35,117 nucleotides of DNA from Candidatus Gastranaerophilales bacterium (GCA_900767135.1 CAAFYU010000064.1:1-35117); one strand, 5' to 3'; positions 15,045 to 23,318 are shown, numbered from the stretch's first letter. Notes: a model not told the origin generated them from the sequence alone. A program made the numbers and translations.

Positions 15045-15890
15045 TTACGCAGCTGTCACTACCATCTTAGCAAGAGCTTTTGGTTGAACAGTTTTAGCAC
15101 CATACAAATACAACCCTCTAACTAAGTCTGAGAAACTATCTTTGTCACGCAAACTTTCAATTTTTGCTAATTGAGAAGCGAACGTAATCGCATCGTTAGT
15201 TCCGGCTAAAACATAATATTTATCTGAAACAGCTGTTAAATTAGTGCTTACTAATACGTCCATGCCTGCAATTCTTCCGATAGCACCTGTTCTTAATGTT
15301 TCATCAGCAACATTATTTGCACCGATAAATTCAGGGCTTTGCAACAAGTAAGATTCAACAGTCGGGTTAATTACGACCCAAGGTCTTACGCCATTTGTAA
15401 CAGCATCAGAATTTTTTAAGCAAAGTGCTAGTTTTACAAAGTTTGAATAAATTGTTGACTTATCAAGTGTGATAGGAGCTTCGTCTGAGCCAACGATATT
15501 TGTTGCTCCTACATTTGCGTGTTGAGCCAAAAGATATGCATCTTGAACTTCTTCAATAGCTTTTCTGGCATTTTTAAGATGTGCTTCCATAATATCTGAA
15601 TTTGCTTGAACTTGTGCAACATCATTAATTTTGAATGCAAAGAATTTCTTTTGATCAATAACAAGATCTTGTGATGTTGGTTCTAATTCACTATACGTAA
15701 TATTTTCTGTACCCAAAGTTGAGATTGTAACATCAGCAGGTGTAATAATTTTAACCTTATCACCTTGATTTTTAATTTCGCCTTCCCAATTTCTGTTTAC
15801 GCATTGTAGCATAACGCAGTCTTTTTCAAGCATACTGTTAAGCTTTTGGCTCCAAATTTCCGGAATAAACGCAGAATAAGCATTTGTCAT
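15045..15890 (-). CDS. Major capsid protein (HK97 fold, P22-coat-like)
   Basis: 281 aa. Forms the phage head. N-terminal FIPEIWSQKLNSMLEKDCVM and the following GDKVKIITPADVTI are typical of this coat group, in which an N-terminal arm is followed by a G-D-x-V beta strand. ITYSELEPTSQDLVIDQKKF matches the E-loop/P-domain entry, and RPWVVINPTVESYLLQSPEF with IGRIAGMDVLVSTNL is the conserved A-domain block. It is shorter than P22 coat (no telokin-like insertion domain is evident). Ribosome binding site AAAGGAAAG. The gene is followed by the scaffold gene. No frameshift or stop interrupts it. Confidence 0.88.
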   Translation of the reverse strand: MTNAYSAFIPEIWSQKLNSMLEKDCVMLQCVNRNWEGEIKNQGDKVKIITPADVTISTLGTENITYSELEPTSQDLVIDQKKFFAFKINDVAQVQANSDIMEAHLKNARKAIEEVQDAYLLAQHANVGATNIVGSDEAPITLDKSTIYSNFVKLALCLKNSDAVTNGVRPWVVINPTVESYLLQSPEFIGANNVADETLRTGAIGRIAGMDVLVSTNLTAVSDKYYVLAGTNDAITFASQLAKIESLRDKDSFSDLVRGLYLYGAKTVQPKALAKMVVTAA

Positions 15891-15958
15891 AATTTTCTTT
15901 CCTTTCTTTTTTTTACTATGTATTAATTTAAATGAGTGGTACTTTGTCGAATTTTAAT

Positions 15959-17467
15959 TTAGTCATCAATATAAACTTCTCTAAATTGCAAGCCTATAAT
16001 TGCACAAGAGCTATTTAATTCTTCTCCTTCAACGCATATTTGAACGGAGTAATTTGATTCAGAAATTTCAGCTTTTTCCATGGTGTCTTTGTTGATAGGC
16101 CAAACCGGCACGATTTCATTTTCTTTTGCCCAATGACAAGGAAGATTGTCGTTCGTGTCATCGTCTGCCCAAATCAAATGATCTTGATGCACCGAGTAAA
16201 TATGTTCAACATCATCAACTAATTCGCTGTCATAATCTTTATAAACAGAAAAATTAAAATCGTTATCGTGTTCCGTATCTAATAAAAAATAAAATTCGTC
16301 AATCATTTTTCTGTGATGCGGAGCAGTAATTGACAAAAAAGGAGATTTCCACATAAATTTTATTGGTTGCCCGCAGAATGTTTTTCCAAAATTTTCTTTA
16401 TATATATTCCCGACTTTATCAGCAGTATAAATTTTTCCATCATATACGCAAGCAGTTACAATATTTTGTGGAACAATTCTTTTGTACCAAGCCTTATTTA
16501 CGTAATCATTTATCCAAATAATTTGAAAATAATCATTATCTGCATAAGGGAAGAAGTACCAAATCTGGCTTTTTTCTTCATAATGCAGTGCGAATGTATT
16601 TGATAAATCTCCAAATTTTGAGAACTCCTCTTTTATTTTTTGAGATATTTCAGATCCTAGTTGAATTTGATTAAGTTCCCCAACTTGTTCAAGCGCAAAA
16701 ATTCCGTTACTCAAAAAATACTGTTTGTTTTCAATATTTACGATAGAATTTGTCCCGACAGCACCTTTATTTGCAAAAGGCGTTATTGCAAAATCATCAG
16801 GGTTTGTCCCTGTCAAAAGGTAAACGCTGTCTTTTTTATAAACAGCCAAATAATCTTTATATGGTTTTAATGCAGTAATTGAACCGGTATCTGTGTGAAA
16901 TTCATTAATATAACCGGCGTCGTCAGCGGTTGTAAAATCATCGTATTTTCCGAGTGCAGAATAATAAACCGTTGCTTCTTTTGCAACCCAAACTCGCCCC
17001 TTGTAAACTGCCATTGTACCACCTGTCAAAACTTCTCCGGCAAGAGTTTTTAAGCCACAATCAACGACATCATAAGATGAATTATTTTTTATATAAAACA
17101 ATCCGTCGTTTTCGCTCATTATTAAAATCCCGTTTAAAAAGCAATGAAAAACCGGCTTTTTCCCATTTAGAATTTTATTGACTAAAACTTTTTCGGCATG
17201 ATTTTTATCATAGACATAAATTTTACCGGAAACAGTTGTAATAACGAGTTTTGAAACATCATAAGCAGACATTTCTGCAAGACCGGTTATTTCTTCCCCA
17301 ATCTCTAAAAACAGAGAATTCCCCAGTTGTTTAACAATTCCTCTATTTTGAAAAATTTCAACATTTTCAGACTCAGACCAATAAATTTGTTTTGTATTCA
17401 AGCCGAGTTCTGTTTTTGTCAACGCCTGATTAATCCCGCCTGACAAATTGTAATATGCAACTTCCAT
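15959..17467 (-). CDS. Phage stabilisation/tail protein (P22 gp10-like beta-propeller)
   Basis: 502 aa. The opening AYYNLSGGINQALTKTELG and SENVEIFQNRGIVKQLGN are the pattern of phage proteins that start with a short tail-docking segment, followed by blades of a beta-propeller. Repeated short blades can be seen: VSKLVITTVSGKIYVYDK, VFHCFLNGILIMSENDGLFY, TMAVYKGRVWVAKEATVYYS, YLAVYKKDSVYLLTGTNP and IVTACVYDGKIYTADKVGN. This architecture matches the P22 gp10 packaged-DNA stabilisation protein and similar short-tail nozzle proteins. Good GGAG ribosome binding site. It is the only clear tail component in the island; a needle and a spike/fibre are missing. Confidence 0.75.
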   Translation of the reverse strand: MEVAYYNLSGGINQALTKTELGLNTKQIYWSESENVEIFQNRGIVKQLGNSLFLEIGEEITGLAEMSAYDVSKLVITTVSGKIYVYDKNHAEKVLVNKILNGKKPVFHCFLNGILIMSENDGLFYIKNNSSYDVVDCGLKTLAGEVLTGGTMAVYKGRVWVAKEATVYYSALGKYDDFTTADDAGYINEFHTDTGSITALKPYKDYLAVYKKDSVYLLTGTNPDDFAITPFANKGAVGTNSIVNIENKQYFLSNGIFALEQVGELNQIQLGSEISQKIKEEFSKFGDLSNTFALHYEEKSQIWYFFPYADNDYFQIIWINDYVNKAWYKRIVPQNIVTACVYDGKIYTADKVGNIYKENFGKTFCGQPIKFMWKSPFLSITAPHHRKMIDEFYFLLDTEHDNDFNFSVYKDYDSELVDDVEHIYSVHQDHLIWADDDTNDNLPCHWAKENEIVPVWPINKDTMEKAEISESNYSVQICVEGEELNSSCAIIGLQFREVYIDD

Positions 17468-17506
17468 TTTGTTCTCCTTTTTATATAAATCCTTACAAAT
17501 GTTTTT

Positions 17507-17995
17507 CTACTGCTTGTTCAAATACCACTTGATTTTTGTGCGAATAAATTTGCCGACATCTTCTTTTGCAACCCACTGATAAGGTGGAAGATAAATAATA
17601 TCTATTTTTCCGGCTGATGTTGTTTTTGGATTTTTTAGACCAAATTCATAGTGTGTCATAACCGTTTGTGGCGAAATTTGAATGTTATATTTTTTTGCAA
17701 GTTTTGCACATAAATCCATAGTGCTTTCAAATTGGATTTTTGAAATCGGATATTTACCAACATTTTTGGAGTCCTTAAATCCAGCCATTGCACACATAGC
17801 AATCCCAATAGAACCTGTGTTTCCGCCTCCTGTGTGTGCTGCATATTTTGCTATTTTGCAAACTTCATTATCTTCCGGCTTGAAAACCCCATTATAAATT
17901 TTCCCGTTTTTATCCACTAAAAAGTGATAAAATTTTCTTTCAAACTCACTTGGATAATACGTTCCTGCTGTCCAATGAATTATTATACGCTTCAT
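17507..17995 (-). CDS. N-acetylmuramoyl-L-alanine amidase (endolysin, Amidase_2/PGRP fold)
   Basis: 162 aa. Cleaves the bond between muramic acid and the stem peptide to release virions. Zinc ligands are visible: His7 in IIIHWTAG, His115 in VMTHYEFG, and Asp132 in the SAGKID segment. The YHFLVDKNGKIYNG block (from Tyr23) and AAHTGGGNTGSIGIAM (residues 52-67) are family hallmarks. No signal peptide or cell-wall binding domain is present; the length equals a bare catalytic domain, as in T7 lysozyme. The start overlaps the LuxR-type gene by 50 bases, with GAGGAG before the ATG. Confidence 0.93.
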   Translation of the reverse strand: MKRIIIHWTAGTYYPSEFERKFYHFLVDKNGKIYNGVFKPEDNEVCKIAKYAAHTGGGNTGSIGIAMCAMAGFKDSKNVGKYPISKIQFESTMDLCAKLAKKYNIQISPQTVMTHYEFGLKNPKTTSAGKIDIIYLPPYQWVAKEDVGKFIRTKIKWYLNKQ

Positions 17996-18206
17996 AATAC
18001 TCCTCTAACCAATCTTTTTTAATAAACTTGTAAATCATAACCGCATGAGTGCGATTTTGAGCACGCAATTTTAATACAGCTCTGTCAATGTGATTTCTAA
18101 CAGTCCCGTAAGCAATTTTTAATTGAACACAAATTTCTTTATCTGAGTAGCCTAATGCAACCAAAGTTAATACTTCAGCTTCCTTTGGAGATAGCAACAT
18201 ATTCAT
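17946..18206 (-). CDS. Stand-alone LuxR/GerE-type HTH regulator
   Basis: 86 aa. The N-terminal LSPKEAEVLTLVALGYSDKEICVQL and YGTVRNHIDRAVLKLRAQNRTHAV (about residues 5-54) form a canonical LuxR/GerE DNA-binding domain, with the usual Glu of SPKEAEVL and the TVRNHI recognition helix. No sensor, receiver or ligand domain is attached. The C-terminal tail (residues 60-86) is acidic then basic. The coding region overlaps the amidase start by 50 bases, so the two are expressed together. It probably controls the late genes of this island; the palindromes at 18817-18844 are candidate sites. It could also be a sigma70-region-4-like regulator, but the pattern favours GerE. Confidence 0.85.
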   Translation of the reverse strand: MNMLLSPKEAEVLTLVALGYSDKEICVQLKIAYGTVRNHIDRAVLKLRAQNRTHAVMIYKFIKKDWLEEYYEAYNNSLDSRNVLSK

Positions 18207-18280
18207 AATTCCTTTATATTAAAATCTACATTAAGCATATTAAAAACCATCTGAAAATCATTCATAATATTTCCGCTCTA

Positions 18281-18307
18281 AAAAAAATAGGGCGAAAAAT
18301 TTCGCCC
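18281..18307 (-). terminator. Terminator between the zinc-ribbon gene and the LuxR-type gene
   Basis: A perfect inverted repeat GGGCGAAA/TTTCGCCC (18290-18307) is followed on the minus strand by TATTTTTTTT. It would end the transcript of the 18325-18705 gene, or attenuate the phage operon before the LuxR-type gene. Confidence 0.8.
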
Positions 18308-18324
18308 GTTGAGAGTAAGATAAT

Positions 18325-18705
18325 TTAAGGATTGTGTTTAAAAGTTTTGTTCTCAGAGAGTCCAATTTTTAAAGAACTCAAATTTGAATAACATCTTTTT
18401 TTAACCCCAAATTCGTTGTAATTGAGATAAAAACTTCCTGTTGCGATTTTGGAATAATCAAACGGCTTTTCTTCATATAGAATTGATTTTTGCAGTTTTC
18501 TAAAAAAATCTCTTGCTTTTTTGTTGATTTTTCGTATTACTGACAAATTGTCATCTTTATCAATTCTGGTAAGTTGTACGACCGTATGCCCACAAATCGG
18601 GCATTTTGACAGATAATCAATTTCGCACAACGCAAATTTATCCTGTGGCACGAGTTTAAAAGACCGAGTTCTTCTAAGCCCTCCACAGCAGTGAATATAT
18701 CCCAT
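18325..18705 (-). CDS. Small zinc-ribbon protein of unknown function
   Basis: 126 aa. The N-terminus is basic with paired cysteines (Cys6-Cys7 in YIHCCGGLRRTRSF). A CPICGH knuckle follows at about residues 35-40, preceded by CEIDYLSK, so a CxxC zinc-ribbon module is likely. The middle (KKARDFFRKLQKS) is helical and basic; the C-terminus is a mixed strand region. It is the first gene of the phage-like island in transcription order, with a good GGAGA ribosome binding site and a terminator behind it. Small zinc-ribbon proteins of this sort are common in phage and mobile elements; a nucleic-acid-binding role is plausible but unproven. Confidence 0.7.
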   Translation of the reverse strand: MGYIHCCGGLRRTRSFKLVPQDKFALCEIDYLSKCPICGHTVVQLTRIDKDDNLSVIRKINKKARDFFRKLQKSILYEEKPFDYSKIATGSFYLNYNEFGVKKRCYSNLSSLKIGLSENKTFKHNP

Positions 18706-18771
18706 TTCCCAAATCTCCTGCGATAGTAAACAGTTTTGCCATCAACGGGCGTGAACCTTAACTACATTTTC

Positions 18772-18844
18772 AGTATAACTTATTTTGACAATTTGAAAAG
18801 TCCACGATTTCAAGACCATGCCGGCATGTCCATGTTTTCATGGA
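18772..18844 (-). promoter_or_regulatory. Candidate activator-dependent promoter with two adjacent palindromes
   Basis: On the minus strand, TATACT lies at 18777-18772, with only a poor -35 (TTTTCA at 16 bases). Upstream are a perfect 12-base palindrome CATGCCGGCATG (18817-18828) and, directly adjoining, a hairpin TCCATG-TTTT-CATGGA (18829-18844). Relative to a start near 18765 these lie at about -52 to -79, a normal position for an activator site. Binding by the LuxR-type protein is inference. Confidence 0.4.
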
Positions 18845-18875
18845 TAAAAAAAATAAATTAAACGAAACATAAGTC

Positions 18876-18952
18876 TTTCCTCGCCTCAATGGGGAGAGGG
18901 TGCAGTTGTTCAGGAGTGATTAGCGAATGTTTCGAATGCGAGTGAGGAAAAC
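18876..18952. repeat. Dispersed repeat with terminal inverted ends
   Basis: TTTCCTCGC at the left pairs with GCGAG-T-GAGGAAA at the right. The inner part (GGGTGCAGTTGTTC ... CGAATGTTTCGAATGCG) resembles the spacer at 23229-23295, suggesting a small dispersed non-coding element. Confidence 0.5.
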
Positions 18953-18957
18953 TATCA

Positions 18958-18990
18958 AACAAAAAAAGACGCCTTAAAAAGACGTCTTTT
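18958..18990 (-). terminator. Terminator of the winged-helix gene
   Basis: AAGACG (18966-18971) and CGTCTT (18983-18988) pair; on the minus strand the hairpin is followed by a run of seven T residues (18967-18961). It lies 26 bases after the stop codon at 19016. Confidence 0.75.
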
Positions 18991-19015
18991 CTTAATCTAT
19001 AACTTTTTTATAAAA

Positions 19016-19222
19016 CTATTTAAGTCTTACGCTAACAGAAGCACCTTTTTTAGAAATTTCAACTTTGTCTTCTCTTGCTAACCAACCAAGACCCAAATCA
19101 GCGAAGTTGCCTTTAAGATCTAATTCTTTTTTCATTTTTGAAAAAGTTGATTCTCCGTTATTGTTCAAATAATTGTAAATTTGACCTGCTGATTGACCAA
19201 TTTTTTCTTGTAATTCTTGCAT
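19016..19222 (-). CDS. Small winged-helix protein (DUF2582-like)
   Basis: 68 aa from the ATG at 19222. An in-frame ATG five codons upstream overlaps the GGAGG ribosome binding site, while GGAGG lies 8 bases before the chosen ATG. The sequence QEKIGQSAGQIYNYLNN, STFSKMKKELDLKGNFADLGLGWLAREDKVEI and a final SVSVRL strand form one compact winged helix-turn-helix, as in the DUF2582 family of short DNA-binding proteins. It occupies the whole protein. Monocistronic, with its own promoter (19272-19300) and terminator. It borders the phage-like island and is probably a host gene. Target unknown. Confidence 0.8.
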   Translation of the reverse strand: MQELQEKIGQSAGQIYNYLNNNGESTFSKMKKELDLKGNFADLGLGWLAREDKVEISKKGASVSVRLK

Positions 19223-19271
19223 AATTTTAACCTCCATGTTTTTTAATACTTTCCTCTCCGTTTATTACTAT

Positions 19272-19300
19272 ATAATAGACTAATGGGCAAAAAAATGCAA
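19272..19300 (-). promoter_or_regulatory. Promoter of the winged-helix gene
   Basis: On the minus strand, TTGCAT (19300-19295) and TATTAT (19277-19272) are separated by 17 bases, giving a start near 19265 and a leader of about 43 nt. Confidence 0.6.
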
Positions 19301-19341
19301 TAGTTCAATAGGAGGAGGACAAAACAAAATTTTTATTGTTC

Positions 19342-19371
19342 ATGGTAAAATATTTTTTGAGGGGATTTTAA
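19342..19371 (+). other. Possible nine-codon leader ORF abutting the helicase start
   Basis: ATG at 19342 opens nine codons (MVKYFLRGF) whose TAA at 19369-19371 directly precedes the helicase ATG at 19372. A GGAGGAGG lies upstream at 19311-19318 but about 23 bases away, too far for standard initiation. It could allow translational coupling; it could equally be chance. Confidence 0.25.
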
Positions 19372-22300
19372 ATGCTGATTTCCGGTGATATATCAACAAA
19401 TAAGACAGATTTCTTGATAGATGCTTATGCCAAACTTTTGAATTCAGGCGTTAAATCATCAGAAATTTTGGTACTTGTACAGAACTCAAATCTTAAACAA
19501 AACTTCATAAATAAGACCCTTGAAAAATTAACAATTAAATCTTGTGAAAAAATACAAGTAAATTCCTTTTTCTCACTTGTTTATAATGCCGTAAATGACA
19601 ATTGGGCGTTTTTGGAAAATATGAACCCATACAGTAATCCAAAAATTTTACCAAATTTGACAGGACTGGAAGTTTCACAATTTATCCTCAAAGATATTTT
19701 AAAAGATATTAAATTTAAAGGTTACAACTCTAAAAAATCTCTTTTACACCAGATTTTCAGACGTTATTCGCTAATTGTTCAAAACAATTTGTCAGATGAA
19801 GAAATTGAATGGCGATCTCGCGTTTTAGGCGAAAGTTTTGCAGATGATGCAAAAATTACATTAAAAAAATTGCTTTCAAAAACGCTTGCATTACGTGATT
19901 TTGACTATCTTAGACAAGGTTTGATATTCAATTATATTTATAAAAATTCTGATTATTTCAAGGGTATAAAATACTTAATTTTGGACGATGGTGATGAGAT
20001 TACTCCGATTTGTTTTGATTTTATCTCACACCTTGCCCCTCAATTGAAAGAAGTTTTTGTTGCGTTTGACGAAAAAGGAGCAAGCAGAGCGGGATATCTT
20101 AGTGCCGACAGAACTGCTGTTTGGAAGTTTGAAGAGCTTTTCAATGAAAAATCAATAAGCCTAAAATCAGATAACAAACTCAATCAAGATGCTGAAACGA
20201 TTTATTCAAATATCACAAAGAATAAAACGAATTTTTTAGAAAATTTTTCGCTTCAATCTCCGTCTAAAAGAGCTTCAATGCTAGATGAAGCGATTAAAAC
20301 TATCAAAAACTTATTTGCAAAAAATATTCAACCTTGCGAAATTTCAATTATCACACCTGTAATTGACGACATGCTTAAATTTTCTCTAAAAGAAAATCTC
20401 AATATCAATCCTGTTTATCTTTCAGGTAGTGAAAAATTGGTTCAAAACAGGTTTGTAAAAGCGATTTTAACAATTCTCAAGCTGAATTGCAATATGAAAT
20501 TGACAGAATTTGACTTGCGTGTTGTTCTGTCAGAATTTTTAGGAATTCCTATAAAATATTGCCAAAAGATTTTAGAAAATTTTGAAACAACAGGCGAATT
20601 AATTGAACACGAGTTTTCGCAAGAAGATTACACGAAAAAATACCAAAACTTCCTAGATGTTTTGAAAAAGCTCAACGACGATAACTCAAAACTTTCAGAA
20701 AAAGTTTGTGATATTTTCAACGAACTCGGGGAGATTTATTATGTAAACCCAACAGAATTAAACAAGTTCAACTTTTTTGTAAAACAATTGCAAGATTTTG
20801 AAAACGTATTTGGCGAAGATTTCAAAAATCGACAAGAAGAAATTATTACACAAATCGAAAACTCAATTATTGCAGAAAATCCTTATTCGACACTAGAAAT
20901 CGCTCCAAACGACTTGATAATTTCAACTCCGCAAAAAATCATTGATAACCAGATTAAAACAAAATACCAACTTTGGCTTGATATTTCAAGTGATGAGTGG
21001 ATAAAAAGTGACACAGGTCCACTTTATAATGCTTGGGTTTTCCAACGTGGTTGGGCAAAAGACGAATTCACAATCGACGATAATATTGAATTATCAAAAG
21101 AAAAAACAGCGAGAATTCTTCGCAAACTCTCACTATGTGCGTCAGAGCATATTTATACATATTCAAGCCTTTTTGATGGCAACGGCATTGAAAATTTTGG
21201 CGGGATTGAAGAATATATCAAGGTTAAAGAAAATTCCGAAGATATCCAACCTGACAAACCGGCTTTTCGCATAACTCCACGAGAAGACCAAAAACCTGTT
21301 CTTGCCTACCAAAGTGGCAAGATGGCAATTTCTGCCGTTCCAGGAGCAGGGAAAACGACAATTCTTCTTGCTCTTATCGTAAAACTTTTAGATAGAGGCA
21401 TAAACCCTGAAAACATCTTCGTTATGACCTATATGGAATCAGCGGCGAGAAATTTTCGTGACAGAATTAAAAACATAAGACAAAATTCTGCACAATTGCC
21501 GAATATCAGTACTATTCATGGGCTTGCACTAAGGATTTTAAAAGAAAACGGCAACTACGAAAGACTCGGACTTTCATCTGACTTTGAAATTTGTGACGAT
21601 ACACAAAGATCAAGAATTGTTCGAGAACTTTCAACAAAATTAAAGCTCAAAAAAGTCGAAACAGACGACTTTGACAGAGGTGTTTCTGTGTTCAAAATCG
21701 GTGGCGGAGATTTCAACTCCACTCAAATTTCAGATAAAAAAATAGAAAAATTTAAACTGTTTTTTGATGAATACCAAAGAATTTTGGCAGAAAACAACCT
21801 TATCGACTATGATGATATGTTGATTTCGTCCGTAAAACTTTTGGAAAATAACGAGGATATCAGAACATATTACCAAAACATTTGCCACTACATAATTGAG
21901 GACGAGGCACAGGATTCATCTTCAATTCAACAGCGTCTAATCAATTTATTGAGTGCTAAATACGGAAATTTAATCCGTTGTGGCGACATTAATCAGGCGA
22001 TTACAACAACTTTTTCCAACGCTGATGTCGAAGGGTTCCGAAAATTCATTAAAGAGAGTAATAACGTCAGTATGAATTGTTCTCAACGTTGCACAAAAGA
22101 TGTCTGGACACTTGCAAATAACCTTGTTAACTGGGCTGAAACTCAGCCTGAAACCAAGAATGCGTTTTTCAAAATATTTATGCAACCTGTTGAAGGGAAA
22201 AACCCTGAGTCTGACAACGCACTTCATTCAAATATTTTTGAAAAACCGCTTGAAGAACGTAATTTTATCCTAAAAGAGATTAAACAAGCATTGCGAAAAG

Positions 22301-23217
22301 ATCCAAAATGCACAATCGGCATACTTTTGAGAAGCAATTTTCAAGTTGCACAATGGATAAATTTTATAAACAACAGTGGCTTAAAAACGATTACAAGAAG
22401 CGAAAGTTTGGAGCAAAAATCAATTTTTAGAGCGATTTTCGCTGTTTTGCAGATGATTTTGCACCCGTTTGACAATAATATTATTGCCGACAATTACGAA
22501 ATTCTCGCAGAACTCGGACTTTACAAACAGCGTTTGGGATTAGAAATTCGAAAGTATGAAAATCCGTTTATACAGATTGATTGCGACAATATTGAAAACA
22601 TTCATCTTGCACAATTTTATTGGGATTTGAACTATTGGACTTCTTTCCCGCACCTTGCACCGGAAGAACTTGCGATAAAAATCGGACTTCATTATTTCTC
22701 GTCAGAAATCGAAAAGTCCAATGTTTACTTGATTTCCACTCTCATAAAACGATTGAGTATGAGTTACAAAGATTTTCCGACTCTTGTAGAGCGACTTGGC
22801 GAACTTGCAAAAAAACCGTCATTGAGCGGATTTAAGTTCTTCTCAGAAGAGGAAGAAAGTAACAAAGACTTCATTGCCGGAAAAGTTCAGGTAATGACCC
22901 TTCACAAGTCTAAGGGCGACGAGTTTGATTACGTGTTTATCCCTGAGATGACCGAAAAATCACTCACCTTAGACTTTGAACAAATAAAGTTGAAAAATGC
23001 AGATTTCACAGAGAATTTGAAACGTCTGAATCCGCAATACAAACCAAAAACCGAGTTTAATATGAAGCAGGAACTTGTTTCAGAAAACTTGCGATTGCTG
23101 TACGTTGCAATTACTCGTGCGAAGAAACATTTGTATTTTTCAACGAGCAGAAAAGCGAAATCCTTCGACAAAGTCGTCGAACAGGAACCAAGCCTAATCT
23201 TCGCAGAACTCCTGTAA
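19372..23217 (+). CDS. UvrD/AddA-type SF1 helicase with a degenerate N-terminal helicase half
   Basis: 1281 aa. An ATP-dependent 3'-5' DNA helicase, probably for double-strand-break end processing. The C-terminal half holds the active motor: Walker A AVPGAGKTT (655-663), Walker B/motif II DEAQD (844-848), the motif III/IV region, motif V VMTLHKSKGDEFDYVFIPE (from 1174) and motif VI LLYVAITRAKKH (about 1242-1253). The N-terminal half looks like a second, inactivated helicase core: GDISTNKT (5-12) is a Walker A with Asn in place of the Gly before Lys, and LILDDGDEI (202-210) resembles a broken Walker B. An inactive AddB/RecC-like half fused to an AddA-like motor explains this. No C-terminal nuclease is attached; a nuclease gene follows 101 bases later. 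GAGGGG ribosome binding site. Confidence 0.9.
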   Translation: MLISGDISTNKTDFLIDAYAKLLNSGVKSSEILVLVQNSNLKQNFINKTLEKLTIKSCEKIQVNSFFSLVYNAVNDNWAFLENMNPYSNPKILPNLTGLEVSQFILKDILKDIKFKGYNSKKSLLHQIFRRYSLIVQNNLSDEEIEWRSRVLGESFADDAKITLKKLLSKTLALRDFDYLRQGLIFNYIYKNSDYFKGIKYLILDDGDEITPICFDFISHLAPQLKEVFVAFDEKGASRAGYLSADRTAVWKFEELFNEKSISLKSDNKLNQDAETIYSNITKNKTNFLENFSLQSPSKRASMLDEAIKTIKNLFAKNIQPCEISIITPVIDDMLKFSLKENLNINPVYLSGSEKLVQNRFVKAILTILKLNCNMKLTEFDLRVVLSEFLGIPIKYCQKILENFETTGELIEHEFSQEDYTKKYQNFLDVLKKLNDDNSKLSEKVCDIFNELGEIYYVNPTELNKFNFFVKQLQDFENVFGEDFKNRQEEIITQIENSIIAENPYSTLEIAPNDLIISTPQKIIDNQIKTKYQLWLDISSDEWIKSDTGPLYNAWVFQRGWAKDEFTIDDNIELSKEKTARILRKLSLCASEHIYTYSSLFDGNGIENFGGIEEYIKVKENSEDIQPDKPAFRITPREDQKPVLAYQSGKMAISAVPGAGKTTILLALIVKLLDRGINPENIFVMTYMESAARNFRDRIKNIRQNSAQLPNISTIHGLALRILKENGNYERLGLSSDFEICDDTQRSRIVRELSTKLKLKKVETDDFDRGVSVFKIGGGDFNSTQISDKKIEKFKLFFDEYQRILAENNLIDYDDMLISSVKLLENNEDIRTYYQNICHYIIEDEAQDSSSIQQRLINLLSAKYGNLIRCGDINQAITTTFSNADVEGFRKFIKESNNVSMNCSQRCTKDVWTLANNLVNWAETQPETKNAFFKIFMQPVEGKNPESDNALHSNIFEKPLEERNFILKEIKQALRKDPKCTIGILLRSNFQVAQWINFINNSGLKTITRSESLEQKSIFRAIFAVLQMILHPFDNNIIADNYEILAELGLYKQRLGLEIRKYENPFIQIDCDNIENIHLAQFYWDLNYWTSFPHLAPEELAIKIGLHYFSSEIEKSNVYLISTLIKRLSMSYKDFPTLVERLGELAKKPSLSGFKFFSEEEESNKDFIAGKVQVMTLHKSKGDEFDYVFIPEMTEKSLTLDFEQIKLKNADFTENLKRLNPQYKPKTEFNMKQELVSENLRLLYVAITRAKKHLYFSTSRKAKSFDKVVEQEPSLIFAELL

Positions 23218-23228
23218 ACACAAGAACC

Positions 23229-23295
23229 GCTCATAAGGGTAAGTTCACAGTTGTGCTCGAGCATCAAACGAGTGCTACAAATGCGGGTGAGGGGT
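23229..23295. repeat. Spacer between helicase and nuclease, related to the 18876-18952 repeat
   Basis: GGGTAAGTTCACAGTTGT ... CGAGTGCTACAAATGCGGGTGAGG can be aligned by eye with the element at 18876-18952 (shared GGGT, CAGTTGT, GAG, CGA-TG, AATGCG-GTGAGG). It also contains CTCG ... CGAG inverted ends. No gene is visible. Confidence 0.4.
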
Positions 23296-23318
23296 ACAAT
23301 AAAAAACAAGGAACCAAA

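Noticed and set aside
6606..18966. ATCAAACAA shared by the two borders of the phage-like island as a possible att core
   Set aside because: Only about 9 bases of A-rich sequence match (6606-6614 and about 18954-18962), which is expected by chance here, and no integrase is present.
21008..21274. 88-aa plus-strand frame inside the helicase gene
   Set aside because: Out-of-frame shadow of a long gene with conserved motifs on both sides; no start signal.
23253..23318. Longer N-terminus for the nuclease gene starting at the upstream ATG
   Set aside because: The 22 extra residues come from the repeat-like spacer and lack a ribosome binding site, whereas the ATG at 23319 has AAGGA at the right distance and begins the conserved YSPNMLKTFKSCP.
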